DNA of 64,000 nucleotides from G963665085 sp963665085 (GCA_963665085.2 CAXXXS010000001.1:744001-808000); one strand, 5' to 3'. Shown: positions 1-9,746, numbered from the stretch's first letter. Made by a program: numbers and translations. Notes: generated by a model from the letters alone, not told the origin.

Positions 1-1158
1 AAAACCCAATATAAACATGTTATTTCTGGGATCTACAGATAAATAGGTAGATGCAGCACCAGTCCATCCATATTCACCAGTTTTTATATTATACATTCCT
101 CCTAAACCATAGCCACCAACAGCTCGGTTTGATGGGCCAAGCCCATTAAATACTACCCCTTTTTCCAGATTATTAGACATAATTAAGTCAACGGTAAATG
201 CTTTTAATAATCTCACTCCATTTACTTCTCCCTTATTCACAAGCATTCTTGCAAATTTTGAATAATCTTCAATGGTAGTAGTTAAGCCCGCTCCACCCTG
301 GAATAATGTAGTCGGTTTTAAAGCACTATCTTCAGAAGGATTTTTAGGGCCTTCAAGTTCTCCCATTAAATTTTTTTTGTAGGTTAAGGCAAATCTTGAG
401 TGTTTCTCTTCAGGAACAAAAAATCCCGAATCATCCATCCCTAGTGGTTCAAAAATCTGTGTTTTAAAATATTTATCCAGAGGCATTCCTGATAAAACTT
501 CAACCAGATAGCCAGCAACATCAATTGAATAACTATATTCCCATTTTGTTCCAGGTTGAAATTTTAACGGTAGCTTAGCAAACTTCTTCACCTGATCCTC
601 AAGTTTTGGCCCCCAGCCGTTTGATGATGCAACCTGGTACATTGAATCGACATAGGATGATTGACTAAATCCGTATACTAAACCAGAAGTATGAGTCAAT
701 AAATGTCTGATTGTCATCGGTTTTTTTTGTGGCTCTAGTTCTTTTGTCTCAGCATTATATACTTTTGTGTTTGCAAACTCAGGGATATATTTTGAAACCT
801 CATCATCCAATTTAAATTTACCTTTATCATATAACATCATCAAGGCAACAGAAGTAACAGGTTTTGTCATTGAATACGCCTTAAAAATTGTTTTACTGTT
901 CATTGGCGTCTTTTTTGACAAATCGGAATATCCAAAAGATTCAGATACAACAATTTCACCATCTTTTACTACCATAATGTTAACACCGGAAAGTTTCCCT
1001 TCATCCACATATTTTTTCACATTCTTTACAGCCAAGTCTACTTTTTCTTTCGAAAGTCCTTTAACAGGATCGTTCTCTTGTTTAGAATCATTCCCATAAA
1101 CTTTTGTAAAACAAAAAATAATGGAAATAAAAAGAATATTTAAAAATGCTTTCTTCAT
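1..1158 (-). CDS. Serine hydrolase, beta-lactamase/PBP-like (class C fold), 3' end beyond the window
   Basis: I read this partial frame directly: it starts with ATG at 1158 (MKKAFLNI...) and stays open to base 1, giving 386 residues without a stop. The N-terminus is a hydrophobic signal peptide, so the protein should be exported. The nucleophile motif SMTK (within AYSMTKPV) is the S-x-x-K of the beta-lactamase/DD-peptidase family. It is followed by HLLTHTSGL and a YSYS segment in the position of the Y-x-N motif; WTGAAST near the window edge fits the third (substrate-binding) motif. Members of this family are esterases, D-aminopeptidases or carboxypeptidases more often than true beta-lactamases, so the substrate is unknown. 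It lies on the same strand as the sus operon but is separated from it by hairpins, and is probably its own unit. Confidence 0.88.
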   Translation of the reverse strand, partial: MKKAFLNILFISIIFCFTKVYGNDSKQENDPVKGLSKEKVDLAVKNVKKYVDEGKLSGVNIMVVKDGEIVVSESFGYSDLSKKTPMNSKTIFKAYSMTKPVTSVALMMLYDKGKFKLDDEVSKYIPEFANTKVYNAETKELEPQKKPMTIRHLLTHTSGLVYGFSQSSYVDSMYQVASSNGWGPKLEDQVKKFAKLPLKFQPGTKWEYSYSIDVAGYLVEVLSGMPLDKYFKTQIFEPLGMDDSGFFVPEEKHSRFALTYKKNLMGELEGPKNPSEDSALKPTTLFQGGAGLTTTIEDYSKFARMLVNKGEVNGVRLLKAFTVDLIMSNNLEKGVVFNGLGPSNRAVGGYGLGGMYNIKTGEYGWTGAASTYLSVDPRNNMFILGF

Positions 1159-1267
1159 CGTTGTGTATTTTATATTGTTAATCTATTTTTAGTATAACTT
1201 TCTAAATTCTAATTTTTTGTATACCTATCACATATTTCTGTTATAGCAAATAGTAAAGCTTTTATAC

Positions 1268-1300
1268 AAAATTCCGGGGAAGGATTCCCCCAGAATTTTT
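1268..1300 (-). terminator. Hairpin, probable second terminator of the sus operon
   Basis: AAAATTC-C-GGGGAA, loop GGA, TTCCCC-CA-GAATTTTT makes a strong GC core flanked by A/T tracts. Read on the minus strand it ends in a T run. It could serve as a back-up terminator for transcription coming from susD. Confidence 0.5.
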
Positions 1301-1518
1301 AAACTAACTAACTCTAACTAACTTTGGCAAAGGATTTACTTTACCTTTAATACTAAAAAGACGTGATTTTTTATTTCTTAAATACCTTTTATTCATTGCG
1401 ATATATTTCTTCTTTTTCTTAAAATATGTTTAAGTAAACTGTTCTATGATTCAGACTTTATTGATGAGTCTTTCGAAAACTTTTTAATAAAAAATGTAAT
1501 TCAAATTTAAAGTATAGA

Positions 1519-1547
1519 GAGAGGAGTGACCTTAAGTCGCTCCTCTC
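1519..1547 (-). terminator. Terminator-like hairpin downstream of susD
   Basis: A 12-bp stem, GAGAGGAGTGAC against GTCGCTCCTCTC, with a five-base loop and one G-U pair, sits about 30 bp after the susD stop codon. The T tract that follows on the minus strand is weak. Confidence 0.6.
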
Positions 1548-1575
1548 ACCCTGTTTAGAGATCATAACAGAATTT

Positions 1576-3294
1576 TTACCAACCCTCGTTTTGTTCATAT
1601 CCATTTTCGCACTTATCTATCTGATCCTGTGGAATTGGTCTTAGATAGTGTTTATCTGAGATATTACTTGCTGCATAATTTGTATAATTCACTGCATTAC
1701 AATATGTTTTCACACGATCAACCAAAGTCTTGGTTCTTGTAAGATCATTAAAACGTTCAGCTTCTCCGAATAATTCGCGGGCTCTTTCTTCTAAAATAAA
1801 ATCAAGGGTAACATCACTTGCTGAAATTTCCATTTCCGTTTCAAAACCGGGCCATGCAGCTCTTTCACGAACAACATTAATCATTTCAGCAGCTTCTGTA
1901 GTTTGCCCGAGTTTAAAATATGCTTCTGCAGCAATAAGATATGCTTCTGCAAAACGCATAACAACCCAATCCCGCGTACCTTCTGCTAGGTTTTTATCGC
2001 TTCTTGCCGGATCCAAAAATTTTACCAGGTTTGGATAAATTTTTAATGAATATCCTGTTGTTGCATCATCATTTCTGTAATGAGGCGTGTAAATTTTCAT
2101 TGAAATATCATGTCGTGCATCAACATATTCCTCTGTAAGTGTCTTAGTAACTCTATTTCCACTCTCGTCGGCTACATAATATACTTCGCCAACATCAACT
2201 CCGGGAATAAATATTGCCGTGTCTCCAATGCTTTGATTACTCAGCAAGGTACTTGAATTATTTGCATACCAAACATGTTGGAAACCTTTAAAATAACGAG
2301 CATCGTATTGACGATCCCACAAAGTAAGAAGATACTCAGTTGGACAATAACGTTTCCATGGACGACCATATTCAATAGAACGATCCATACCAGCTATTTT
2401 ATCATATTCCATCAAGAAAAAAAGATGGGCCTGGTTGCCATTACCGTTATCCAAAACATTTGTTGTATTTTGTACGCTCCAGACAACTTCAGCATTTTCC
2501 TGATTTTCAATATCAAATAATTCTGCATAGTCATCAAGTAATGTATATTGTCCACTTGAAATTACTGCATTTGCATAGGTTACAGCATTCTCAAAAGCTT
2601 CAGAATCATCATTATCCCAGCCCATTCTTAAATAGACTTTTGCTAATAACATCTGGGCTGCTCCTTTGGTTGCCCGGCCATATTCACTTTGACTCTCTGG
2701 TAATACACTAATTCCAAATTCTAAATCAGGTATTATACCTTCTTCATAGATTGTATTCTTGGGTGTTTTATTTGCATCTAGCTCTACTCCAATAGTTTCT
2801 TCTAAAGTAAAATGAATGTCTCCCCATTGTTGTACTGCTATGAAATAATATAATGCACGTAAAAACCTGGCTTCAGCAATTATCTCTTGTTTTTCCGAAT
2901 CTTCAATATCTCCAATATCTTCTATTCGGTTTAATACTCCATTACATTGGTTAATGGCAGCATACATACTAATCCAAAGATTTTTTACATAGTAATTAGA
3001 TTCATCAAAATAATATTGTCCAATAGATTTAAACCAACCATCCGAACCGGTTGTCCATGTATCTACTCCATAATTAGTTAAACTGAAACCATTTTCTTGT
3101 CCGTAATAAGTATCTTTTAAATAAGAGTAAGCGCCATCAAGAGCATCTTCAATACCTGATAAGGTTGTTAAATATGAGTCGCCGCTAACGTCGGAAACCA
3201 TCTCTTCATCTAGATATTCTTCACAAGACTGAAACGTTAACATTCCAGTCAGGATAAATATGATATATATAAATTTTTTCATTTTCTTAGACAT
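1576..3294 (-). CDS. SusD/RagB-family nutrient-binding outer-membrane lipoprotein
   Basis: A SusD-like protein binds a polymer or oligomer on the cell surface and forms a lid on the SusC channel. The 572-residue length fits the family. The N-terminus is a type II signal peptide with the lipobox ending in Cys24 (LTFQSC), followed by the acidic EEYLDEE typical of surface-exposed Bacteroidota lipoproteins. The middle has the helical TPR-like region (EIIAEARFLRALYYF), and the C-terminus has the RagB/SusD signature around FILEERARELFGEAERFNDL. The ATG follows directly on the susC stop codon (TAAATG), so the two are translationally coupled; Met5 at 3282 is an alternative start. The ligand cannot be predicted, since no glycoside hydrolase lies nearby. 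Confidence 0.95.
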   Translation of the reverse strand: MSKKMKKFIYIIFILTGMLTFQSCEEYLDEEMVSDVSGDSYLTTLSGIEDALDGAYSYLKDTYYGQENGFSLTNYGVDTWTTGSDGWFKSIGQYYFDESNYYVKNLWISMYAAINQCNGVLNRIEDIGDIEDSEKQEIIAEARFLRALYYFIAVQQWGDIHFTLEETIGVELDANKTPKNTIYEEGIIPDLEFGISVLPESQSEYGRATKGAAQMLLAKVYLRMGWDNDDSEAFENAVTYANAVISSGQYTLLDDYAELFDIENQENAEVVWSVQNTTNVLDNGNGNQAHLFFLMEYDKIAGMDRSIEYGRPWKRYCPTEYLLTLWDRQYDARYFKGFQHVWYANNSSTLLSNQSIGDTAIFIPGVDVGEVYYVADESGNRVTKTLTEEYVDARHDISMKIYTPHYRNDDATTGYSLKIYPNLVKFLDPARSDKNLAEGTRDWVVMRFAEAYLIAAEAYFKLGQTTEAAEMINVVRERAAWPGFETEMEISASDVTLDFILEERARELFGEAERFNDLTRTKTLVDRVKTYCNAVNYTNYAASNISDKHYLRPIPQDQIDKCENGYEQNEGW

Positions 3295-6200
3295 TTAAAA
3301 ATTAACATTAACACCAAAAATTATTGCTCTGTTACTAGGTACAGATGTATTTACATAACCTGTATCATCTTCAGGATCATAACCTTCATACTTTGTAAAC
3401 ATAAATGGTTGATCCGCTGTTGCATAAACTCTCAAGTTGTCGACGCCAATTTTTTTTGTGAATTGTTTTGGTAAAGTATACCCTAATGTAATATTACGAA
3501 CCTTAACAAAGGTTCCATTAAAATAGGCCATTGACGATGCATAACGCGGAACTTCCTGGTTAACATTAGGCCGAGGATAAGCATTGGTAGGATTATCTTC
3601 TGTCCAGTAATCTACATCAATATTATTATATCTTCCAAAAAGGGAGTTATATGTGTAATGGAAATAACTGTAAATGGTTGATCCATATCGTGTATATACG
3701 AAACAGGAAAAATCGAAATTTTTATAGTCCATTCTAGTTGTTACACCTAATGTCCATTTAGGAACATCAGAACCAAGGATAACCCTGTCGTTAGTAGCAT
3801 CAATTACTCCGTCATTATTTTGATCCTTTAGTTTTATCTCTCCAGGATTAAATCCATAACTACTAGCAACATCAGCTTCATCAGTTTGCCAAATTCCTAT
3901 CTTTTCATAATCATAAAAAGCAGTAATAGGTTCCCCGATAAACCAGCTATTACCAATATCATCATCTGTACCACCGTATAATTCAACAATTTCTTCTTTA
4001 TTTTTGAACCAGTTAACATCTAAGGTCCAGCCAAAGCCTTCATCTCTTTTACTTTCAATTAAGACAGTATTAAGATTAATTTCGATTCCTTGATTTCGTG
4101 TTGCACCAATATTCTCTATTACACTCGTATAACCTGATGATGCAGGAACTTGTCTCTCCATTAGAAGATCCGTAGTATTTGCCCTATATATATCTACAGA
4201 ACCTGATAACTTTCCATTAAAGAAACCAAAATCCAATCCTGCATCTACTGTTGCAGTACTTTCCCATCTCAAATCAGGATTTGGAATATCTGTAAGTATG
4301 TAACCATAGGCAGATGTGCTTCCATACGCATAAGAAGATCGCTCAAGGGCTCCCTGAGTTTGATAAGGAGAAATTGCAGAATTACCTACAACTCCATAAC
4401 TTGTACGAAGTTTTAAGTTTTGTACCCAATCAATATTTTGCATAAAAGGCTCATTAATAATTCTCCATCCAAAAGCAGCTGATGGGAAATAACCCCATTT
4501 TTTCCCTGGAGATAATCTTGAAGAACCATCTGCACGAAGTGTTGCCTGTATTAAATATCTTCCATCATAATCGTAGTTTAACCTACCCATAAATGAAGCC
4601 AATTGCCATTCGGTAAGTTGACTTGCTATATCTTCAACAGTCCCTGCACTATCCATATTATAAAACTTCTGGGTTTCATAAGGAAGATCACTTACTTCCG
4701 AGTAATAATTCTCATATCTCATTTTTTGGATAGACTGCATGAAGGTGACATCTACTTTATGTATTTGATTAAAATCACGATTGAATTTTAGAATATTTTC
4801 CAACGTATAAGTAAAATAATCATTTTGTGAAACCAATGCTGAAGAATTTCCACCCAACTGACTCAATGAATAGGTCCCTGCAAATCTTCCCCTTCGCCTA
4901 TACCTACTGTCGATTCCAGCATTTAAGCGGTAATTAAAATATTTCAGGAAGGTAACATCAGCATAAAGAGAAGAAAAAACACGATTTGTTTTAGTTTCAT
5001 CCTGTATATTTTCTGATTTTGTATCAAAAATCGGGTTATCTAAAAGTCCATCAGTAGTAGGATAAAAATTTAGTCCTCCATCTTCATCATAGCATGCTCC
5101 TAACGGAGAATTCTTTAAGGCACTTTCAATTGCATCATTAGAATGGCTATCGAAATCACTACCTCCCCGTTGTTGAAGACTGTGAGACATAGTAGTAGCT
5201 GTACCCACTTTTATATAATCTGTAATTTTGTGATCTAAATTTACTCGTACAGAATAACGGTTAAAATGTAAATTTTCTATTACGCCTTGTTCATCAAAAT
5301 AACCCGTACTTATAGCAAACTGTGTTTTTTGGTTACCCCCGGAAACACCAAGCTGATGATCCATTTTAGCTCCCTTATCAAAAATTAATTCCGGATAATT
5401 GTACCATACACCATTTGCCAGGTTTTCGAGTTCGCTGGCACTAAAAATAGCGGCATCTGAGGTATAAGCATCAGCTGCTCTATAAGCTTCACGCCGATAT
5501 TCTGCAAATTCTTCTCCATTGAACAAATCAACCATACGGCTTACATCGGTGACACCATAATACCCGGAATATGAAATGTGAGTTTCACCTGTTGATTCTC
5601 CTTTTTTGGTTGTCACCAATATAACACCATTTGCACCTCTTGAGCCATAAATTGCAGCCGAAGCAGCATCCTTTAAAACCTCAATTGATATAATATCATT
5701 AGGATTAATATCATTTATTCCATCCTGCAAAGGAATACCATCGACAACGTAAAGAGGATCGTTTGTAGCACTAAATGATCTTCGCCCCCTAATACGTACT
5801 GTTGGCTCACTACCAGGCTGCCCTGTACTTTTGGTAATGTCAACACCAGCAGCTTTTCCTTGCATTTTCTCAATCATACCGGCACCAGGTCTCTCTTTTA
5901 AATCATCAGCTTTTACAGATACAATGGAACCTGTTAAATCTGATTTCTTCTGTGTACCATAGCCTACAACTACTACTTCATCCATACCAACGATATCTTG
6001 AAGTAATTGAACCTGAAAATTGGTTTGATCCCCAACTTCAATTTTCTGTGTGACCATCCCAATAAAGCTTACTTCTATGATTTTTGCATCATTAGGGATA
6101 TCAAGAGTAAAATTCCCTTCAAGATCTGTAATTGCACCTATTGTTGTACCTTGTACAATTACACTTGCTCCTGGTAAAGGATCATTAAAATCATCCGTTA

Positions 6201-6324
6201 CATTCCCCATTATTTTTCTCTGTTGTGCCATAGCTCCTAATTGGCATAAAATAAATATGCCAATTAAGAATAGCTTTCTCAGAGATATATAATTCCTCTG
6301 AGAAAATAAAAAAGTGATTTTCAT
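3295..6324 (-). CDS. SusC/RagA-family TonB-linked outer-membrane transporter
   Basis: This is the 1009-residue TonB-dependent channel partner of the SusD protein immediately downstream. A signal peptide ends near residue 33 (GAMAQ). It is followed by a carboxypeptidase-regulatory-like beta domain (about 38-110) and the characteristic DEVVVVGYGTQKK segment (115-127). The plug domain follows, with the motif LYVVDGIPL and the AAIYGSRGANGVILVTTKKG end of the plug, and then a 22-strand-type barrel to the terminal aromatic residue (NVNF). No STN domain is present, so signalling through an anti-sigma factor is not expected. It is preceded after 71 bp by the Gfo/Idh/MocA gene and probably shares its transcript. 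Confidence 0.96.
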   Translation of the reverse strand: MKITFLFSQRNYISLRKLFLIGIFILCQLGAMAQQRKIMGNVTDDFNDPLPGASVIVQGTTIGAITDLEGNFTLDIPNDAKIIEVSFIGMVTQKIEVGDQTNFQVQLLQDIVGMDEVVVVGYGTQKKSDLTGSIVSVKADDLKERPGAGMIEKMQGKAAGVDITKSTGQPGSEPTVRIRGRRSFSATNDPLYVVDGIPLQDGINDINPNDIISIEVLKDAASAAIYGSRGANGVILVTTKKGESTGETHISYSGYYGVTDVSRMVDLFNGEEFAEYRREAYRAADAYTSDAAIFSASELENLANGVWYNYPELIFDKGAKMDHQLGVSGGNQKTQFAISTGYFDEQGVIENLHFNRYSVRVNLDHKITDYIKVGTATTMSHSLQQRGGSDFDSHSNDAIESALKNSPLGACYDEDGGLNFYPTTDGLLDNPIFDTKSENIQDETKTNRVFSSLYADVTFLKYFNYRLNAGIDSRYRRRGRFAGTYSLSQLGGNSSALVSQNDYFTYTLENILKFNRDFNQIHKVDVTFMQSIQKMRYENYYSEVSDLPYETQKFYNMDSAGTVEDIASQLTEWQLASFMGRLNYDYDGRYLIQATLRADGSSRLSPGKKWGYFPSAAFGWRIINEPFMQNIDWVQNLKLRTSYGVVGNSAISPYQTQGALERSSYAYGSTSAYGYILTDIPNPDLRWESTATVDAGLDFGFFNGKLSGSVDIYRANTTDLLMERQVPASSGYTSVIENIGATRNQGIEINLNTVLIESKRDEGFGWTLDVNWFKNKEEIVELYGGTDDDIGNSWFIGEPITAFYDYEKIGIWQTDEADVASSYGFNPGEIKLKDQNNDGVIDATNDRVILGSDVPKWTLGVTTRMDYKNFDFSCFVYTRYGSTIYSYFHYTYNSLFGRYNNIDVDYWTEDNPTNAYPRPNVNQEVPRYASSMAYFNGTFVKVRNITLGYTLPKQFTKKIGVDNLRVYATADQPFMFTKYEGYDPEDDTGYVNTSVPSNRAIIFGVNVNF

Positions 6325-6395
6325 AATAGTTTAAGTGTTAAATTAAATAATTGCTTTTTAGTTATATTAGTATTTTAAATTATGCTGTTATTTCA

Positions 6396-7751
6396 CTACA
6401 ATGTTGGTTCCCAGCCTGGAGCATATTCACGTTTCCATAATTTCATTGCATCTCTGTTATACATCTTTCCTGAAACTTCATCTATATCAAATCCCGAATC
6501 AATACGATAAGCAATATTTGCATAATGAACCATCGCTTGACTTTTTGAAGCATCCTCTATGCCTGCATTGAGTTCATTTTCCTTGCCCCGGATTACATTA
6601 AACCAGTTTTCTACATGTTCCGTACTTGTATCACCACCTCCACCAAGAGCTGTACCGGCTTCATTAGACGACGAAACACTTTCTTTCACGACATTTCCTT
6701 TTCTGTCGTATAGTATATATCTCCCCCGATCTACGTACACGGAACCATCACTACCATAAATAATTGTACCTCGTCCGCCATCTCCCCCAACGAAAGTCTT
6801 GTGAGCATTTCTACTACGACCTTCCCAGTTAATAATTTTATCTCCTTGAAAACGGTATTGAGCATCCATAGTATCATACATTTCCCAGCCATCATCTAAA
6901 AAATGACGTTTTGCCGCTTGAACGTCAACATGCAAAGGATAATCTACCTGTAATGCCCAACGTGCTACATCTAACTCATGAGTAGCATTATTTCCTGCTT
7001 CTGCTGTTCCATAATTCCATCCATACCAATGCCAGTTGTAGTTCCATGTTTCTTCAGTATATTCTCTCCTTATTGCAGGGCCTTGCCATAATTCCCAGTC
7101 AAGTCCATCTGGAACAGGAGCCTGTTTTTGAACAGGGACTGCATCTCTGCTATTTGCATAAAATGCAATAGCACGATAGGGAACACCTATTGCCCCCTTA
7201 TGTATTTCAGAGATTATCTCAATGGTATGGCCAGATGACCGCTGCTGATTCCCCATTTGAACAACCTTGTTGTATTTCTTCATGGCAGCAACAATTAATT
7301 CATTTTCGTGCATGTTATGGCTACATGGTTTTTCCACATAGACATCTTTACCGCTCTTCATGGCCATTATCGCTCCAGGAGTATGCCAATGATCGGGTGT
7401 AGCCAGGAATACAGCATCTACATTCTTATCTTCAAGTATATTGCGATAATCATTTTCTAATTTAGGTTTATAATCAATGCGCTTACCAAGGAACTCCATT
7501 GTCCTTTCACAGTTTTTTTTCATTACATCGCATAAATAAAGCACTTCAACGTTATTTTCTTTTTTAGAAACCGGTGCATAATATGCGAATACTCTTCGGC
7601 CTAAACCGACCAAAGCGACGTTAATCTTTTCGTTAGAACCAATAATCCTGCTATAACTTTTAGCAGTCATACCCATTGTAGAACCTCCTACTGTAATACC
7701 TGCAGTACCAATAGTTACTTTTTTTATAAAATTTCTTCTATCTGAATTCAT
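6396..7751 (-). CDS. Exported Gfo/Idh/MocA-family oxidoreductase (Tat signal)
   Basis: An NAD(P)-dependent sugar dehydrogenase-like protein of 451 residues. Residues 5-10 (RRNFIK) plus the following hydrophobic stretch form a twin-arginine signal, so the folded protein with its cofactor is probably exported to the periplasm. The Rossmann nucleotide-binding segment starts at VALVGLG (45-51). TPDHWH (118-123) and the family EKP motif (140-142) follow, and a C-terminal alpha/beta domain carries the substrate site, with NATHELDVARWAL as a landmark. It is the first gene of the sus operon. Related exported Gfo/Idh proteins often act on sugars or glycosides by redox-assisted chemistry; the substrate here is not known. 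Confidence 0.92.
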   Translation of the reverse strand: MNSDRRNFIKKVTIGTAGITVGGSTMGMTAKSYSRIIGSNEKINVALVGLGRRVFAYYAPVSKKENNVEVLYLCDVMKKNCERTMEFLGKRIDYKPKLENDYRNILEDKNVDAVFLATPDHWHTPGAIMAMKSGKDVYVEKPCSHNMHENELIVAAMKKYNKVVQMGNQQRSSGHTIEIISEIHKGAIGVPYRAIAFYANSRDAVPVQKQAPVPDGLDWELWQGPAIRREYTEETWNYNWHWYGWNYGTAEAGNNATHELDVARWALQVDYPLHVDVQAAKRHFLDDGWEMYDTMDAQYRFQGDKIINWEGRSRNAHKTFVGGDGGRGTIIYGSDGSVYVDRGRYILYDRKGNVVKESVSSSNEAGTALGGGGDTSTEHVENWFNVIRGKENELNAGIEDASKSQAMVHYANIAYRIDSGFDIDEVSGKMYNRDAMKLWKREYAPGWEPTL

Positions 7752-8031
7752 TGAACTATATTTTATTAGATGTTTGTTAGCATATTAAACTTCTTTCTTA
7801 TATGTCTTTTTAGACTATAAAATCACACGAGAACACTGTGTATCCCTCAATAAATAATGCTTTTCTGTTGAAATTAAACAATAAGCATACAGTGAGACAT
7901 TCTTAGAAGCCTAAAATCTCACAACAAATACTATTAGCAAAACATTTATAATTAATAAGTTATCCTCCCAATAGATATGTTAAAAAAAGTCTGTTCATAG
8001 TTTTATTATTTCTAGTGTTATGTTAATATTC

Positions 8032-8045
8032 GTGTTCGTACACGG
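8032..8045. promoter_or_regulatory. Near-perfect palindrome CGTGTTCGTACACG, candidate operator
   Basis: Six of the seven base pairs around the centre match (CGTGT...ACACG with a CG core). It is an isolated GC-rich palindrome in very AT-rich surroundings, about 280 bp upstream of the Gfo/Idh start. Size and symmetry fit a dimeric regulator such as a LacI or GntR type; which protein binds is unknown. Confidence 0.4.
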
Positions 8046-8167
8046 AATTGATTCTTATTTTATTTTTTTTGTTTTCTTACAGCTTAAATTATTAATGTTG
8101 AAAATTTTGTTACTGATTTTCGTTTTAGCCTTCTTAGGAAAGTATTAAATTCTTCTTCTTTTCTCAA

Positions 8168-8183
8168 ACAAAAGTACTTTTGT
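8168..8183. promoter_or_regulatory. Perfect 16-bp palindrome ACAAAAGTACTTTTGT
   Basis: A perfect dyad in the leader region of the sus operon. Because it is symmetric, each strand also reads TACTTTTG, which matches the Bacteroidota -7 consensus TAnnTTTG, though no well-spaced -33 box goes with it. It may be an operator or part of a promoter. Confidence 0.4.
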
Positions 8184-8350
8184 CTTTTGTTTTATTATCT
8201 CATTCAATTAATGAAGCTCCTGCCTTAGGAATAAATTAATATATAAAAGTCTTTGACTAAACAATATCAATTCTTATTTATAATCTTCATTGAATAATTA
8301 TTCTGTTAGTTTTTATGTGTTAATTAGATTCAGTATTATAATGAACTTCC

Positions 8351-8391
8351 CAAAAATAAAAAAAATACCTAGTATAACAAAGTAAATAGGA
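8351..8391 (-). promoter_or_regulatory. Promoter with PadR-locus-like motif between glpC and the sus operon
   Basis: On the minus strand, TTTG (8378-8381) and TATTTTTG (8351-8358) are separated by 19 bp, the spacing expected of the Bacteroidota housekeeping sigma factor. The -33 element lies inside a 26-bp stretch (8366-8391) that matches 19 of 26 positions of the stretch covering the padR promoter at 17042-17067 (shared TACCTAG and ACAAAGTA cores). Transcription would start near 8343 and run toward the gfo gene. The promoter call rests on sequence fit; the PadR link is inference. Confidence 0.5.
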
Positions 8392-8486
8392 AAATAAAAT
8401 GCAATCCTATAACATATATTTGTGTATACCTTGTTATCATAGGTTTTTCAACTAGTTTTTTTTAATAAAATTTTAATCTATATACA

Positions 8487-9746
8487 TCAACTTACCCATA
8501 ATTTTCTTGTTGCTTCAACATCCAAAGCCTCGGCCAAAATTGAAATAGGATTTTTCACCTTAGTTGAAGTCGACATTTCAATTTGCCATTTACAAGTTTC
8601 ACAATCCGTTGCTACAAAATCAACCTTTGAGTTTTCTATCTGGTCGAAAAGAGATTGTCCCACATCCTGGGATATTTTATAGTTTTCTTTTTTAAATCCA
8701 TATGTTCCTGCAATTCCACAACATTGCGATTCTAACTGAACAAAATCAACGCCGGGAATCATTCTTAACAATTCCATAGAATAAACTGACCACCCCAGTT
8801 TCTCCATGTGACAAGGTGTGTGGTATGCAATACGTTTCTTATAACCTTCCTTAAATACAAGTTTAAGTTGACCTAAATCAATCAATCGAAATAAAAAACG
8901 TGTTGCCAATTCAACATCCTCACGAATCTCATCATTGTTAATTCCTAATAAATGTGGATATTCATCGCGAATTGTCAGTGTACAGGTAGAAGAAGTTCCT
9001 ATTACCGGCCTTTTATTTTCTACGATTGATTTTCTGAGCGATTTTACATTATGGAGGGCCTGTTTCGTAGCTTGATTTATCAGTCCATTTGATATTAAAG
9101 CTACACCACAGCATTTTTCTTTCTTTAGAAGATGCACACCATATCCGGCGGCATTCATAATCTTGATTAGATCTTTTCCAAGTTGTGGAAAATTATAATT
9201 TACATAACATCCATGAAAGTAACTTACATGATTCGAATAATCATTTTGTTTCGAAGCAGCTTCCTTTCGATACCATGTTTCAAAACGTTCTCCTGAGTAT
9301 TTAGGAAAAATACGATGGTGATCAATATTTAATATCCCATCCATTATTTTTCTAACAGGTTTCATTGCAACCGTTGTATTTACTAAGGGAGCAACTGTGC
9401 TTGCCAATGTACCAACTACATCTGTATTTGCCAAAATTATATCCCTGAGCTTTGGCTTCTTTTTGCTATGTCTAATTCGTGCAACCTGGATAATGTCACC
9501 TATTTTTACTTCGGCAGGACAAGCTACTTCACAACGCTTACAATTCATGCACAATTTAAGCGAATCATCATAAAAATTCGGATTTTTAAGTCTTAACCGT
9601 TCTCCATCAGGACCCGATTGTTTGGGGCCAGGGAAATTGGAGTTTACTTCCAAAACGGGACAATAAACCGTACAGATAGTGCATTTTACACACTGTTCAA
9701 AATTATTATCGCTTATATTAAATGGATTGAATACTTTTTTTTTCAT
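8487..9746 (-). CDS. glpC: Anaerobic glycerol-3-phosphate dehydrogenase subunit C, iron-sulfur protein
   Basis: GlpC passes electrons from the GlpAB catalytic dimer to membrane quinones. Two ferredoxin-type [4Fe-4S] motifs lie at the N-terminus: C19-x2-C22-x2-C25-x3-C29-P and C66-x2-C69-x2-C72-x3-C76-P. Two CCG domains follow, seen as FHGCYVNYN...EKCCG and YHTPCHMEK...SQCCG, which bind further redox clusters in this family. At 419 residues it has the normal length. The start overlaps the end of glpB by 4 bp (ATGA type), showing tight coupling in a glpABC unit. Confidence 0.95.
   Translation of the reverse strand: MKKKVFNPFNISDNNFEQCVKCTICTVYCPVLEVNSNFPGPKQSGPDGERLRLKNPNFYDDSLKLCMNCKRCEVACPAEVKIGDIIQVARIRHSKKKPKLRDIILANTDVVGTLASTVAPLVNTTVAMKPVRKIMDGILNIDHHRIFPKYSGERFETWYRKEAASKQNDYSNHVSYFHGCYVNYNFPQLGKDLIKIMNAAGYGVHLLKKEKCCGVALISNGLINQATKQALHNVKSLRKSIVENKRPVIGTSSTCTLTIRDEYPHLLGINNDEIREDVELATRFLFRLIDLGQLKLVFKEGYKKRIAYHTPCHMEKLGWSVYSMELLRMIPGVDFVQLESQCCGIAGTYGFKKENYKISQDVGQSLFDQIENSKVDFVATDCETCKWQIEMSTSTKVKNPISILAEALDVEATRKLWVS

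Larger units (their letters stand above)
1159..1575. other. Intergenic stretch between the serine hydrolase and susD
   Basis: No gene is seen. The stretch holds two hairpins on the sus side (1268-1300 and 1519-1547) and a short tandem CTAA-type tract at about 1302-1323. The promoter of the serine hydrolase should lie in 1160-1260, but no clear TAnnTTTG box stands out. Confidence 0.6.
7752..8486. other. 735-bp promoter/leader region upstream of the gfo-susC-susD operon
   Basis: I see no convincing ORF on either strand. The region holds a minus-strand promoter with a PadR-locus-like motif (8351-8391), a perfect 16-bp palindrome (8168-8183) and a near-perfect 14-bp palindrome (8032-8045). If the promoter is real, the operon has a leader of nearly 600 nt, or a separate small transcript is made here. 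Confidence 0.55.

Noticed and set aside
767..1099. Plus-strand open frame of about 110 codons
   Set aside because: It lies wholly antisense to the serine hydrolase, whose family motifs are clear; its translation has no recognisable feature.
1302..1323. CTAA tandem tract as a functional repeat
   Set aside because: Short, AT-rich and single; no sign of a role.
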